64,000 nt of DNA from Ricinus communis (taxonomy: Eukaryota > Streptophyta > Magnoliopsida > Malpighiales > Euphorbiaceae): NCBI RefSeq assembly GCF_019578655.1, contig NC_063265.1:12744501-12808500 (forward strand), given 5' to 3'. The stretch's first letter is position 1. The number at the start of each line of letters is the position of its first letter. The notes under the pieces are model-generated. The model made no database searches. It had not been told where the DNA came from and saw only the letters and a program-made list of their open reading frames with translations. Shown here piece by piece: positions 10,634 through 24,200 of this stretch. Both the position numbers and the translations under genes were made by a program.

Positions 10634-13600
10634 TCATAAGATGTCATCATCAATTGCAGACAACAACAGCCCTTGAACAAACTCACTCCTCTTGGCCTTC
10701 TCTTCCTGATCCTTAATTGATAGTGGTGATGACTTCAATTTTCTGTCAAAGAAACCAAAATATTAAATGTTGATGCCAAATTCAGAAAATGAAAATGGTT
10801 GTTTATCATCTGAATTTCTCTGCAAGCAGAATCATAATATCCAATAAACATAGAATTTCATCCATCCCAAAGAAACCTATAAATTAAGGACCAAGGAATT
10901 GCTAGACAAATTACAAATTATTCTTCTTTCCGCAGGACCATTATAACCCATAATTTCCCCAACTCCCCAGTAGGATTAACATTCCTCTTCTCCAAACAGT
11001 TCCTTGCCTTCCGTTACCCTTGGCCTTTCACTCTCCCCTGAATCCAAAATCACCACAGGAGAACATGCCTATCAGCAGCAGATCTCATCTTGCTTTTAGA
11101 CATGCATTCCTTTATATCCTATTTCTCAAAGATTTTCATATCAACATTTAGTTTATTTAATGAAAACTTTAACATGAGAAAATGCCCATCATAAATATGG
11201 TTCTTCTCCAGAAAATAGGTAATCACACATCTAACTTGATAAAGAAAAACTCAGAAATTTGTGTCGTCGAGAGAAAATAGAAAAACTTTATGTGTATGCA
11301 CCAAAATGGTTTGCTAATGAGGTGTGGCTTCATTATCAGAGGGTATATTGACATCTACGAGATCAAATGTTCAGAGTCTTATTTACTCAACGTCCATATT
11401 ACAGTCTGGTACATGCAGGATTCATAATCCAGCATAAATTCCCCCAGTCTTCCCCCTCAAAGCCAATAAAAAGATTGCATATTCAAAAAAGAACCGAAGT
11501 TTGTATTTTGGTGAGTTAGATAGCACAAGAAGTGGATTATGACATTCTTATTAGGTTATCATCTATTAGAAAGGAACATTACCATTAGAGATGCCCTTTC
11601 TTTAAATTGGTGAAAACCATTATGGGGAATACTTATTGTCTATGACATTGCACTAACTAAGATAGCTTTTTCAGGAACTACTGTATTTATATATGATATT
11701 CTAGCATTGCTAAGCAATATTCTGCAAACAAGGAGACAAGAGAATACAGAGCATACCGTTCTGATTCATTCTCATTTGAGCTTTTCTTGCTTGAGCATGT
11801 TTCTTTTGAAAATGAAGGCTGAGCACTTGTAAAATCATCAGCCATAGGCAAAATGAATGAAGATAACAATGGATCAGGTGCTGCATTAGATGAAGTAATT
11901 ATACAGGAAGACCCCCCAAAAAGAGACTGTAGATTTCCTTCTCGGAGCTCTTTCCTCAATAAAGTTAGCGTTGAATGATGTCCGCTTTTACGTGATTTCC
12001 TCTTACGCTGCATGTAAGCACTTGTTAAGGAACTCAAGGTAGGCAAGCCATTGTAGGATTATACTTCAAACCAACAGCATTTCAAAACTAAACTTTGCAG
12101 TAAGAGCTAAGAAAAGTCTCTTGCCGAGTGAAATAACCTAAAGTTATCGGAAACAGTAAGATAACTTCAATTAACTAAACAAAATTTTAGATACTCATGA
12201 TACTCTAAAGAAATTGCTACAATCAAAGCCAGCATCAAATCTACAGAAAAGGATATCTTGAAAATATTTCCATGTTGTAAGGTAATGTGTGCAACCATAT
12301 CAACGCCCACCCTCATGGCACAAACTGGACAAACCTGTGATAAAAGAGCACCATCATAAGCAAATTTAGCCTTTTAAAAGAAATCTTCTTATCATTAGGA
12401 ATAAAATAAGCATATAAGTATCATCTTTATATAACCAAAAAAAGTTCCAAAATTTACAAAGTTCATTAAATGAAACTTGTAAAAATTGTAGGAGTTCTCC
12501 AAAGTATAACTCAACTTAATTTAAAGTCAGCAAAGTCAAGTTTCCTGTCTTGTAACTAACAATGATACTCATGTCCTTGAAGAGATTGACAAAGCTAAAC
12601 AGAACATAATCAGGAAAATTCCCCTATCATGAAACATGAGAAATAACAGGCTAGCTGAAACCTATTATGAATGGTAACTGGAAATTAGGCACATTTGTTT
12701 GCCTTGAGGCAAGCACAACTCCAAAGAAACTTCAAGGGAAGTACTGTATGCTTACCCCTTTGCTCCTCAACTTCACCCAACCAGTGAGGATCCAAGCTAC
12801 CTAAATTATTTGTCTATGCCCATACGAACTTTTAAATGACACTGGAAGAACATGTAATATTTACTTTTTACAGCATACATAAATTTGAAATTGTAACCAT
12901 TGAGTAGCATTGAACCATGCACAAGTCCTGCAGATATCTTACAGAATATATGGAATTTTGAATTCGCATAACTAATAATATTGCAGCTATTATCTACTGA
13001 AAAGATGTCATAAGAATTACCCCATTCTTTGCCTCCATGGGATGCTCATCATCAATATGGCAGCACAACCCAACAATATCAAAATATTCTGAACAGAACG
13101 GGCATGGAAACTCTTCCCTTATATCATCATCTCCATCAATTTCTTCAAACCCCATAAACACATCTGCAGTTGCAAGAACAATTACAATTAGTTCAAGTTC
13201 AGTCACCCTCAAAGGTGCTAAGCCTCATATTGATAGATAGTTAAGCAGGGAAAACACATTAAAATTAATATCAAAGAGAATAAAATTGATACTGAAAGCT
13301 CACTGGATAGTTTTTTTTTTCCTTAATGGCATATTAAACTCTCAATAAAGCTTTACCATCTGAAACATATCATTCAAACGTCAAAGCCTTCACAATGTTA
13401 TTCTTTCACTATCCAAAAGAACCAAAATTATAAAAGAAACTAGTAGCTAGATATCTATTTGAGGTTCTGTTTCAATCTTTCATGTATAGATTCTAAATCT
13501 TAGTCCTTTACTTCTATAACAAAAATCATCTAACTAATCTCGTCTATATGAGTGCTTAGCTTTAGAAAGCTTCAATGCCTTGGCAAAAATTACCTATCTA

Positions 13601-14087
13601 TCATCTTTATCATTTCTCAGAAACCAAAAGCAAAACCTTGAAGTTTCTACTTTCCAGTGCACAACTACGATCAAGTAAAGTGAAGCGGCACAACAATTTT
13701 GCCTTTGTGGTGGAACTATGAGTCACAATTAAACCAAAAAAAAAGAAAAGCTTAACAAAAGTCAAATTTCCTCCTACATATTATCAAAATCTCAAGCAAC
13801 CCATCAAAATCCAAAACCAAAATCAAAAATCATTAAAAGGAAAACTTTTGAAGCACAAGAAGGAAATAACAAATGGGTTTCACATATCCAAGCTCAAACT
13901 AATACAAAAACTTACATAAGGCTTAAGAAAACTTTGATTCATATGATTTTCTCAGTAACCAGATAGAAAACAACATCAATAAATAAACCGTCTTTTATCA
14001 GAAAAGCTCACCAGATCGAGATTGAAGCACTGATTGGTATCGCTTAGAAGCTGAAGAGAGACGAGCGCTCCATGAATCAGCATCCAT
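10634..14087 (-). CDS. DI19: Di19-family drought-induced zinc-finger protein
   Basis: Five exons on the minus strand (14012-14087, 13021-13163, 12257-12334, 11757-12013, 10634-10742) give 220 residues, the usual Di19 length. The start MDADSWSARLSSASKRYQ is the family hallmark. Two C2H2-type fingers follow: CPFC...HIDDEHP in exon 2 and CPVC...HITLQHG in exon 3. A basic QRKRKSRK nuclear-localisation patch opens exon 4, and the conserved Di19 C-terminal domain ends QGLLLSAIDDDIL. Di19 proteins are nuclear factors linked to drought, salt and ABA responses and are targets of calcium-dependent kinases. The intron between exons 3 and 4 has U12-type AT-AC signals (see its own entry). The gene is divergent from the SYP4 gene across about 2.2 kb. 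Which Di19 paralogue it is cannot be fixed here. Confidence 0.93.
12014..12256 (-). other. U12-type AT-AC intron of the Di19 gene
   Basis: Read on the minus strand, the intron starts ATATCCTTT directly after the AAG (Lys) ending exon 3. It ends TTCCTTAAC followed 10 bases later by AC. These match the U12 5' splice-site consensus and the U12 branch-site consensus with the expected short branch-to-acceptor distance. Joining at this AC gives ...NIFK|MQRKRKS..., the family-typical sequence. No GT donor in the area keeps the frame. A downstream CAG would also keep frame but drop Met-Gln. Confidence 0.88.
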
Positions 14088-16241
14088 AGCTTTCCCTTTT
14101 TATTTTTCTTAAATTAATTGACTAAAAGATAAACAAGCTCCAGACTCCTCCCAAAAAAAGAAGCGATCTTTTATAGAAACCGAACACAGTACCCAGTAAA
14201 GAAATGGATGGATTCTGGAAGCAGTGATCTTAAACTTATCAGGGCAAGGGGAAAATGATGATATATAATAATATATATTTAGTTTGGGAGGTGCAGGCTC
14301 TGAAGGAGTGAGATAATGAGGAGAAGAAGGCCTTTTTTTTTTTTTTTTTTTTGTGCGTGTGTTTTCCTCCTCTCTCTTCTTCTTGTGGAAAGAGGAAAAG
14401 AAGTATTATCTGTGTTTTGCTGTTTCTTTTATAATTTTTCTGTTTTGTTTTATATTTGTTTGTCTTTTTTAGAAAATCTAATTATTTGTTTGATAAATTA
14501 AAATATTAAATTGGCTGCATGACTTGGATATTTAGATAGGTGTAATATTATTTTTGTTGGTCTTGGAAATAATTTCTCTTTTTAATTTTTTTATTTTTTG
14601 ATTTTTTTTATTATGTTTTATTATGATGCTACTAGAAATTGCTTTGACAATAATTTGTTTTTATAATATATTTTTTATTTTGGGCTATTCTTAATTGTGA
14701 TGATATAATATTTTCTTACAACTCATGTGATTATCAGTAATTTAATAATATCTATATTGGAGTGTATTATGATTAAAACCATTCATATTAATCATTTCTT
14801 AATAATACTTTTCATTGGCTAAACTTGGATTGATATTTAAAGTGTAACAACAATTACAAATACAATTCTTACTAAGTACTATGCAGCACTATTAGACTCA
14901 TCAATGAAATGAAAATACTTCTTTTTTTTTAAAAAAAATTGTTATTCTTGCACCAATATATTGCACATATAAAAGGGAGGTAACAACTTTCTTTTTAATT
15001 TCAAGTTCGAGTATGTATTTGAAATATTTAAATTTAGTTCAATTACTTTGTTTTAATTGCTATTTGAATAAGTAAAACTATTAATTAATAAAATTTTAAA
15101 TTCAATTAATTTTATTTTTAATTTTAAATGTAACTGATTATAATTCGATTAATATATAAATAAAAAATAATTACAATTCAATTAGTTTTTAAATAATTCG
15201 AATCAAGTATTGTAAAATTTGACTCATCAATCTATTTAAGTAATTCGAACTTAAATTTAACTTAATTGACGCTGAACTAATTTTAAATATTATTTTTATA
15301 TATGCTATGATAATTATTATTTTTATATTTAATATATAAACTAATATCAATAAAAATATTTAACATATATATTTTATTAATAAAAATAAAAATTGACTGG
15401 TATAGTTATTATATAAAGAATAATAAATTTAACTATAAAATTTGAATATAAAGCTAATTCATAAATAAATATATTTAATATACTAATTAAATATCTAATT
15501 TTATTCTACCAAAAATGCATATATTAAATTAGTTATACTTAAATTTAAAATTTATTTAAATTCAATAAATGTGAATAGTAATTAAATATTTGATAACAAT
15601 ATATATATATATATATATAATTTTTGTCATTAGAAGATAGTGTACTTTTTCTAATTCTAGTCAATTTTAAATATCAAATTTTATTTTTTAATGATTAAAT
15701 ATTAATATTAATTAATAAAATATTATTATATATAATTAATATTTAAATTTTGTTCTAGAATTATAGCTTCTATGAAAAGGTTAATAAGAATATTTTACAC
15801 AAGTAATGATAAAAATCAAATAATATTTAATTTACGTATATAAATTGAGAGTGAAAGTATTTTTGTTTAAAACAGAGGGAAATTGAAGAAAATCCGGTTG
15901 ATACGAAAACACAAACAAATTGTATTCATTTTTGCAAAGGTAAACTTATCGGAGATGTCTCTTTTTATTATTATTTTATTTATTATTCTTGTTAATATTT
16001 TCGTTTTTTTTCCTTAACTAATCTTCACCCCCCGACCCATTTATTGTCAGGCCACTCAACATATTCCACCTTCCCCGGACCAGTTCAATCCTCCGATCTC
16101 CGACGACTCAGCTTCTCAAAATAATTTATTGATTAATCATGACACAAGATGTCTCAGTTGATTCAGATCTATAAGTAACTACTTGCGTTTTTCTTCTTTC
16201 TTTAATCTAAGAAGAACAAATATTTAAAGAGGTGTTTGGTT
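14088..16241. other. Divergent intergenic region (Di19 / SYP4 promoters)
   Basis: About 2.15 kb between two outward-facing genes, so it should hold both promoters. The Di19-proximal part has a long T tract (14331-14352) and pyrimidine runs. The middle is extremely AT-rich with a (TA)n run at 15600-15619 and degenerate repeats around 14990-15280. No coding sequence is credible here. Confidence 0.5.
15600..15619. repeat. (TA)n microsatellite
   Basis: Short perfect AT/TA run in the divergent intergenic region. Confidence 0.85.
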
Positions 16242-19200
16242 ATGGCGTCGAGAAATAGAACGTTTTTATTTAGGAAATATAGAGATGCTTTAAAAAGCGT
16301 CAGAGTTCCGTCAACTCAATCGACGACGACGTCTACAAGCTCCGTCAGTGGTCCGGTGATCGAGTTAGTTAGCACTTCGCTTCTACAGAACCGCTCTTAT
16401 GCTCCACTCAGTGCTGAGGATCCCGGTAATTCCAGGTAACTTCGACTTCACTCTTTATTTAAAGAAAAGAAATTAAAATTAAAGAAAGTGAATTTATGCT
16501 TTGATTTACTCTTTCTAAGTTTAAGATCTGTAATGTAATTGTGTAATAGCTAAGTTTAAGTTAATTTATAAAATAATGTTTAATGTTTGTATTATATAAT
16601 TGAATCTCAGTTTTCTGATATCTGAATTTGAGGAAAGACCAGAAGAATGTGGCTTGAACAAGTAGCATTAGTTTAATAGGTGATGGGTGAAGAAGTTGAT
16701 GCCTCAATATTGAGTTTATGATTACATTTGGTAAACTTCGGAATTCAGAATTGGATCCTATTTAAGTTTTTCGTTGCTACACATACATAAATATATATAT
16801 ATATAATTGAAAATGGTCGAGTTTTAGTAAAAATAACGTCTAATTTTATGTACAATTTGTTGGAAGACCTCTAAACTTTATTTGGTGATCTCAAAATAAT
16901 TTTTGGAATAGGATTACCTCATGGACTTAGACATCCATTTCTAAGGGGTACTGAATGAACCCTTGTAGAATTAATTTGGAGTAGACCTTAGAGTTTGAGC
17001 TGTAGCCAAAATTTGTCTTATAATGAAGTTCTTGACCTAAGACCTAACCAGGAGGCATTGCATTATAGAAGTATTGGAGAGAGCTTAGATTTGAGTGTCT
17101 TAGCTATAGATTGCTTCACTGGATTGAAAGTTGAAGCGTGTCTGGAAATAGCAGTTTATTGGCTTTATGAAATGAAGATTATCGATTCTCATGGACTGAA
17201 AATTTAAAATTTCTCTTGGAGGTGGTACAAGAGTTTGATAGCGGCGAGGAAATTCTTGGTCTTTGTAATGGTGATTGGCTTAAGTTATTTGAGATGTTTT
17301 ATGTGGTGCGCACAACTCTCAAATGTTAGATTGGTTTTGATAGAGATGTTTGCCAGATGCTTTTGTTATTAAAATTCTAGCTAGGAATTAGTTAGTACTC
17401 TTTCCTCTTTGAGTATGAGCTGCAAACTCAACATATAACTGATGGTGGTGATAAAATGCAGGGCATTTCAATTTTTTGGTAGAACGAAGTACAAACACTA
17501 ATCACTGTCTGGAAATTTTGAAAATTTTAGCTTCTTATTACTGTTTGACTATGCTGTTAATGCACGAACCAACTTGGGTGGCATAAAATGTCAGACAAGG
17601 AATATCATACGTTGTTTTCTTCCTGCAGTAAAGGTGCACTTACAGTTGGTCTCCCACCAGCTTGGGTGGATGTATCAGAAGAAATAGCTACAAATGTGCA
17701 GCGTGCACGTATAAAAATGACCGAATTAGCTAAGGCTCATGCTAAAGCTTTGATGCCTTCGTTTGGAGATGGTAAGGAAGATCAACGCATGATTGAGGTT
17801 CTTACTCATGAGATAACTGATCTTATAAGGAAATCAGAGAAGAAATTACGAAGACTTTCGGCAGCTGGGCCTTCTGAGGATTCAAATGTGAGAAAAAATG
17901 TACAGGTATGTTTTAATGGATGTTGGATTTCAGCCTTGTATTCTGCTGTTTTCTCTTTTCTATATGCAAGAGCATGATCAGTTGATTTAATTACTTTATC
18001 ACTGATGAGGTTGCTCTGACTCTTAACATTATTGTTAATCTGACTCACTTTAGAAGTTGGAGGATTTGTACTCGAATAGGATTGATAACATTTAACTGAT
18101 AACTTTTATGTTAGACAAGACCTAATTTTCACGGCTATTTCGAAATGTGGTGCCTTCAAGGCTGATAAGGTTTTCTTTTATATTTTCATTTAACACTCTT
18201 TTGCAGAATACATATTCAAATATCCTATTCTAGTTGCCTGGTTATTCTGGTTAGATAAGTGTACATATGCCTTCTTTCTTGAATTGTATATTTCCAGCTT
18301 CATACTGTTGAGATACATGGGCCTCTGTGCCTCTCCTTTTCCTTCTTCTCTCATTTAATGAATTTAGAGACATTAGATTACTTCTTCCTCAAACCCTTCA
18401 GCTGCACTTGATAGCTGAAAGTAATGTCTGCTACCAATGTGGTCCTTTATGAACTTAGTAATTTCAAAGTTTGCGTAATTTGAGAGTGCATATAAACTTG
18501 TGCCTGTGAATGGTGGTTTACTCTTATGATTATGAATAATGCTTATATTACCATAATTCTTTCGCAGCGCTCTCTTGCCACAGACCTTCAGAATCTTTCA
18601 ATGGAACTTCGTAAGAAACAATCAACATACTTGAAGCGTCTCAGGCAACAAAAAGAGGTTTGGAGAGAACTCAAATCCTTTTTAACTACTAAATGGTAGA
18701 AAATTGACTATTCCAAGAGAAAGAGAGAGGAAGGGATGAGAGGAAATCTATTTAGCAGCTGAACATCTATATTGTATTATCTCTGTTATTTTACTTATTG
18801 GTGCTTGGAATTGTTTTTTGGCATGAGTTTTATTATACTTAGGAAAACTGGATGTTTCAGTTCTGCTTCATTTATGTAAACATATAAGGAACTGATATCT
18901 TGCAGCTATCATATGAGTTTAGCATTTTCTTATATCGCTGTTTGTTTGTTCATGCAGGGTCAAGATGGAGTTGATCTAGAGATGAATCTAAATGGCAGTA
19001 AATCCAGAATAGATGATGACGATTTGGATGATATGGTAGACTGGTTTCTGATTCTCTGCTGCTTAATTTCACTGTTAAACTTATCACTTGTCTGTTAGCT
19101 TTATTAACACTTTCCAGTTAATGTTATAGGATCAATTTTATTTGTAATGGCTAAACTTTTATACTCATTTTCCTCCAATAATCGTCTGGTGCTTAGAATA

Positions 19201-19845
19201 TTGTACATAAATGATACATTAGGTGTTCAGTGAGCATCAGATGGCCAAGCTAAAAAAGAGTGAAGCATTCACAGTGGAAAGGGAAAGAGAGATCCAGCAG
19301 GCTAGTGATCAGTCCTTTTTTCATTTTCAAAATTAACACTAAGCTGTTGAGGTCTTCTTTATTAACTGAAGCCATTTGCTTTTCTTTATTTATTTATCCC
19401 TTTATAGGTTGTGGAGTCGGTAAATGAACTTGCTCAGATTATGAAAGACTTGTCTGTACTTGTTATAGATCAGGTTAGGAGCTGCCTGTCCTCTCGTATT
19501 ATACAAACCTATTTTCATTTCACATGCCAGTAACTGAATCTGTTTCTGCAAGCAGGGAACTATTGTTGATCGGATAGATTATAACATTCAAAATGTTGCA
19601 ACTACAGTTGAGGAGGGGCTTAAACAGTTGCAGAAAGTACCCTTCACGATTCTTATCCTCATTAGTGATATTCTTTTTATGAATCCAACATCTTGTTTTC
19701 TATGGAAATTTTTGTTTAAATGGATCTCGTCCTACAGGCTGAGAGAACACAAAAACAAGGAGGGATGGTGATGTGTGCAACAGTGCTTGTTATCATGTGC
19801 TTTATCATGTTGGCCCTGCTAATCCTCAAAGAGATATTCTTGTGA
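16242..19845 (+). CDS. SYP43: SYP4-type syntaxin (trans-Golgi network Qa-SNARE)
   Basis: Eight exons (16242-16435, 17629-17905, 18568-18657, 18958-19035, 19223-19300, 19408-19473, 19556-19636, 19738-19845) give 323 residues, the SYP41/42/43 length. The N-terminus MASRNRTFLFRKYRDALKSV and the motif LPPAWVDVSEEI are diagnostic of SYP4/Tlg2. An N-terminal helical domain is followed by the Qa-SNARE helix (exons 5-7), with the zero-layer Gln in VIDQGTIVDRID. A single C-terminal membrane anchor lies in exon 8 (MCATVLVIMCFIMLALLIL). SYP4 proteins act at the trans-Golgi network in secretion and vacuolar transport, with roles in immunity. The start is the ATG at 16242. Intron 5 uses a GC donor. Assignment among SYP41/42/43 rests on memory of At3g05710/At5g26980 and is uncertain. 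Confidence 0.92.
19301..19407 (+). other. GC-AG intron in the SYP4 gene
   Basis: Exon 5 must end at ...ATCCAGCAG for the protein to read IQQ|VVESVNEL. The next bases are GCTAGTG, not GT. The acceptor is a normal TATAG. No in-frame GT alternative exists nearby, so this is a GC-AG U2-type intron. Confidence 0.8.
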
Positions 19846-21249
19846 TTTGTCAGCGCATATGACTTCCAAAGATTCAGTCATTCTCATCATTGTGCCCTCC
19901 CCTACAACTATCACACGCTTATAGATGCAGACATGTCTTGTGCAACAGAGGAATTGTAGAGCTCGCAATTGCCCTTTCACAATCAGATTCATTCCCTGCT
20001 GTTTCTTTTCTTTTTGTTCAAAATTTCTTAAGAGGGTGGTCTTTACTAGAGAATGAATGCCCTGGAAAATGTATAGAACTTTTGTCACGTACCTGTAATT
20101 GATTCTGATGATTTTTCTCGGGGAGGTGGGTGGCTTGGTTCCAGCAATGCTTCCACTTAAAAGGAGATGAGGCTTTTTTTTTTTTTGACTGTCTGTATCG
20201 ACTTTCAATCAAAAATAGAAAAAAAGAAAAGAAAGAATGTATCAATCAACTATAGTTTCATTAGATTCTGTTTCAAGTTTCATTCTATCTATTCTTGGAA
20301 TAACTAAATAAATGAAAAGTTAATAATTTGCATATTTTTCCATGGACACTTTGCTGTTTGCCCGCAACCGATGGTTCAATTTGTGACTTAGCACTGCAAG
20401 TGCAAATATCGTTGCTGCATGTTTAATGTAAAGTAAAGAGTCAGGCAGTCTTGCAGGAGCCTGTATCCCTTAAATAGAAGCGGACCGTTCTAGTGTAGTA
20501 ATATATCAATCCATACCACTCTGATTTTATTGCTTCTTACTTCCGTAACAAATAACAAGAAAAACAACAAATAATTAAGATCTTTTGCTTTGTCGTGCAA
20601 AAGAATCCTACACTTTCATTATAGAATATAAAAATCTCCTCTGACTTGGAAAACTGTTATCAGAGTTTTTCTGACCCAAAAGTTGCTCTTGATGGGTTAA
20701 AGAGTTTGTTTCTATTCATACATAATACATAATGCATGACATGAGAACTAATTAATTAATAGTGGCTTAATACACCCGTAGCCCTCTGAACTTTTCTAAA
20801 CTATGACTAACTTATAGACACATTTTTACTCGCAATATAATTTTCTACGTTCAGTTCCATGGATGGATGTCATATATAATTAAATGTTAGATTGTTTTTG
20901 AAAAAGAAGAATAGTTATCAGCAATTAGTGCCTTAGTCATCCATATATTTGTTCCCAAAACTTATAATTATTGGTAGTAGGATGATGGTAACATCTTGGA
21001 GATGTGTTGTACGGGAGAAAGTCAATGATACTTAATCTATTTTTCTACACTAGCCAATGCATTATTTTAATGAGTGTATTCAATTTCATTGATTCTTTTA
21101 TTACTGCTGACAGCGGCCATTTGATTACTTGCTACAACAAAATAAGGTATGGCATGACGCATGTCATTGCCTCATCAACCTGAGCGTTCAATGTAATATA
21201 AGGAGCGGCTTTGCAGTCAATCATGTAATTCCTTGAGCTTGGCCGACAA
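19846..21249. other. Intergenic region (SYP4 3' end to ABCG promoter)
   Basis: About 1.4 kb. The first few hundred bases are likely the SYP4 3' UTR. The rest should hold the ABCG promoter and leader. Overlapping short frames on both strands near 19819-20245 are low-complexity and match nothing I know. No RNA gene or element was recognised. Confidence 0.45.
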
Positions 21250-24200
21250 ATGGCTCAGCTAGTAGGTCCTGATGAAATAGAGTCACTCAGGATTGAGTTA
21301 GCAGAGATAGGAAGAAGCATAAGATCATCATTCAGAAGTCGTGTTTCAAGTTTTCGCAGTATTTCATCTGTGGCTGAAGATGAAGATGAAGAAGAAATTC
21401 AGTTGCAATGGGCTGCTGTTGAAAGATTACCCACCTTTAGACGGATTAATACTGCTCTTTTCCGGGAAACAGATGGTGAAGGGAAAAGAATCGTTGATGT
21501 TGCCAGACTTGGAGTTCAAGAGCGCCAAATGTTCATAGACAAACTCATCAAGCACATTGACCATGATAATCTCCGATTATTGAAGAAACTTAGGAAAAGA
21601 ATTGACAAGTAATCTTCCTTTTTATCCCTTTCTAAATATTAACTGAAATTTCGATGCATACAATACGTATCGTCCATCCCATCGTTTTAGTTTGTTTATG
21701 AACAAATTGCCAGGAATATGAACTGCGGACAGGTGTCTGCTCTACACTTGGGCTAGAGAACTTTGCTGCATTTGATCAGTAGGAATATTTTACTCTCAGT
21801 ATAATTGCTTTCTTTACGTTTCACAGGGTCGGTGTGCAGTTGCCCACTGTGGAAGTGAGATTCAGAAATCTGTTTGTCGAAGCAGAGTGCAAGCTGGTTC
21901 ATGGAAGGCCTCTCCCAACGCTTTGGAACACTGCTAATAGTATGCTTTCTGTAAGTAACGAAATTCTACATCGAAGTGACTGGCATCTAAATCTAACAAT
22001 AGAAGTTAAATAAATCAAACCCACAAGTGCTAATTCCATTTGAGCTATCTGCTTCTCACAGGAGTTTATCACTCTACCTTGGTCAAAACAAGAAGCCAAG
22101 ATTAGCATCCTGAAAGATGTTAATGGCATTATCAAGCCAAGAAGGTAACTTTGTATCTGCGATAAGTACAGTGAGTTGAATTTTCTTCTTTTTTAATTGC
22201 ATGCTAAAATTACAGCACACTGTTTGCAGGATGACTTTATTGCTTGGTCCTCCAGGCTGTGGCAAAACCACATTGTTGTTAGCCCTCTCTGGAGAATTGA
22301 GCCATTCTCTTAAGGTTGCTTTAAGTTTTAAACACGATTGAAGGGAAAAAAATTTACTGGAAGAAACTAAAGCTAGAATATGTTATTCAACAGGTTAGAG
22401 GAGAAATATCTTACAACGGATACAGATTGGAAGAGTTCGTTCCTCAGAAGACCTCGGCTTATATCAGCCAATATGATCTGCATATTCCAGAGATGACGGT
22501 CAGGGAAGCAATCGATTTCTCTGCTCAATGTCAGGGCATTGGAAGCCGAGCTGGTAAGCAATTTTATATTAGAATTTTCAGTCAGTGAGAGAAGTGGACA
22601 GATGGAAGATGCAGGTTTCAATTAGAAGTTGGTGGCTTTATAGTGAGATTTATTTGAAATTGTTGGGGCTTATTTCTATTTCCTTTATTAACTTGGTTGT
22701 CCTTGCATGAAAGAGATCGTGACGGAAGTCAGTAGAAGGGAGAAGCAGGCAGGGATAGTTCCAGATACTGATGTGGATGCTTACATGAAGGTACCCATTT
22801 AGCCATGTCTTAACCAAAAAAAGAAAAATCTATTTGAAACTGAACTGAAGTGAGAACTTATGAATATACCGTTATAGTTTCCATGCTTATCTTATGTCTC
22901 TCTCTTTTCATGACAGGCAGTATCAATTGAAGGACTGAAAAGTAACATTCAGACAGACTATATTTTGAAGGTAGTTTACTAGGTTTGAAATTAACTATCC
23001 TCGAATTTTTGTTGAAGCATGGATTTTTCTGGAAACTTAGTTGCTATACCTGTTTGTCTCAGATTCTTGGACTTGACATATGTGCTGATACAATGGTTGG
23101 AGATGCCATGAGAAGGGGTATCTCCGGAGGTCAGAAGAAAAGATTGACTACAGGTTGTTTATGTGTGAGAAAAATCCTTCAGTTTAATTTGTGTATATTC
23201 TTGTTGATGTTATGCTGAGTACAAATCTCCATGATTGCCAATTTTCTTCCATGAATTATTTCCTGCAGGGGAGATGATTGTGGGACCTGCAAAAACACTA
23301 TTCATGGATGAAGTATCGAACGGCTTAGACAGCTCCACCACTTTCCAGATTGTATCTTGTCTGCAGCATTTGGTGCATATTACTGATGCTACAGCATTGA
23401 TTTCACTCCTTCAGCCAGCACCAGAGACCTTTGATCTATTTGATGATGTCATTCTGATGGCAGAAGGGAAGATTGTGTATCATGGCCCACGCCCTAGTAT
23501 TTGTAGCTTCTTTGAGGAGTGTGGATTCAGGTGTCCTCAAAGAAAAGGTGTTGCCGACTTCCTTCAAGAGGTGGGCTTTTTGAAGTTTCACATCCCTTCA
23601 GATTTAACTACCAAAATAGAAGCTACATGAACCTTTTATTTTTCTCCAGGTTATCTCCAGAAAAGATCAAGCACAATATTGGTGCCGGACAGACCAACCC
23701 TACAATTATGTTTCTGTAGATCAGTTTGTTAAGAAATTCAGAGAATCTCAGCTCGGCCAGAAGCTAACTGAGGAGCTCTCAAAGCCATTTGATAAGTCTG
23801 AAAGCCACAAGAGTGCTTTATCCTTCAAACAATACTCATTACCGAAACTGGAAATGTTTAAAGCTTGCAGCAGGAGGGAATTTCTACTAATGAAGAGAAA
23901 TTCTTTTATATATGTGTTCAAAACTGTACAGGTAGCTTCCTTTATGTTTGAAAAGCTATGATACTCAACTCATAAACAATCAGCTTAGACATGGCGCACC
24001 ACTCTCTCTTTTGCAGCTAGTGATCATTGCGGCAATAACAATGACAGTTCTGCTACGCACTAGATTGGGTGTTGATGTGCTCCATGCAAATGATTACATG
24101 GGTGCTATATTCTATTCAATCCTTCTATTATTAGTAGATGGATTTCCAGAGTTGCAGATGACTGTCTCAAGACTTGCAGTTTTCCATAAACAGAAAGAGC

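Noticed and set aside
14316..14501. 61-codon frame upstream of Di19
   Set aside because: It is created by a poly-T tract (Phe run) in the promoter region.
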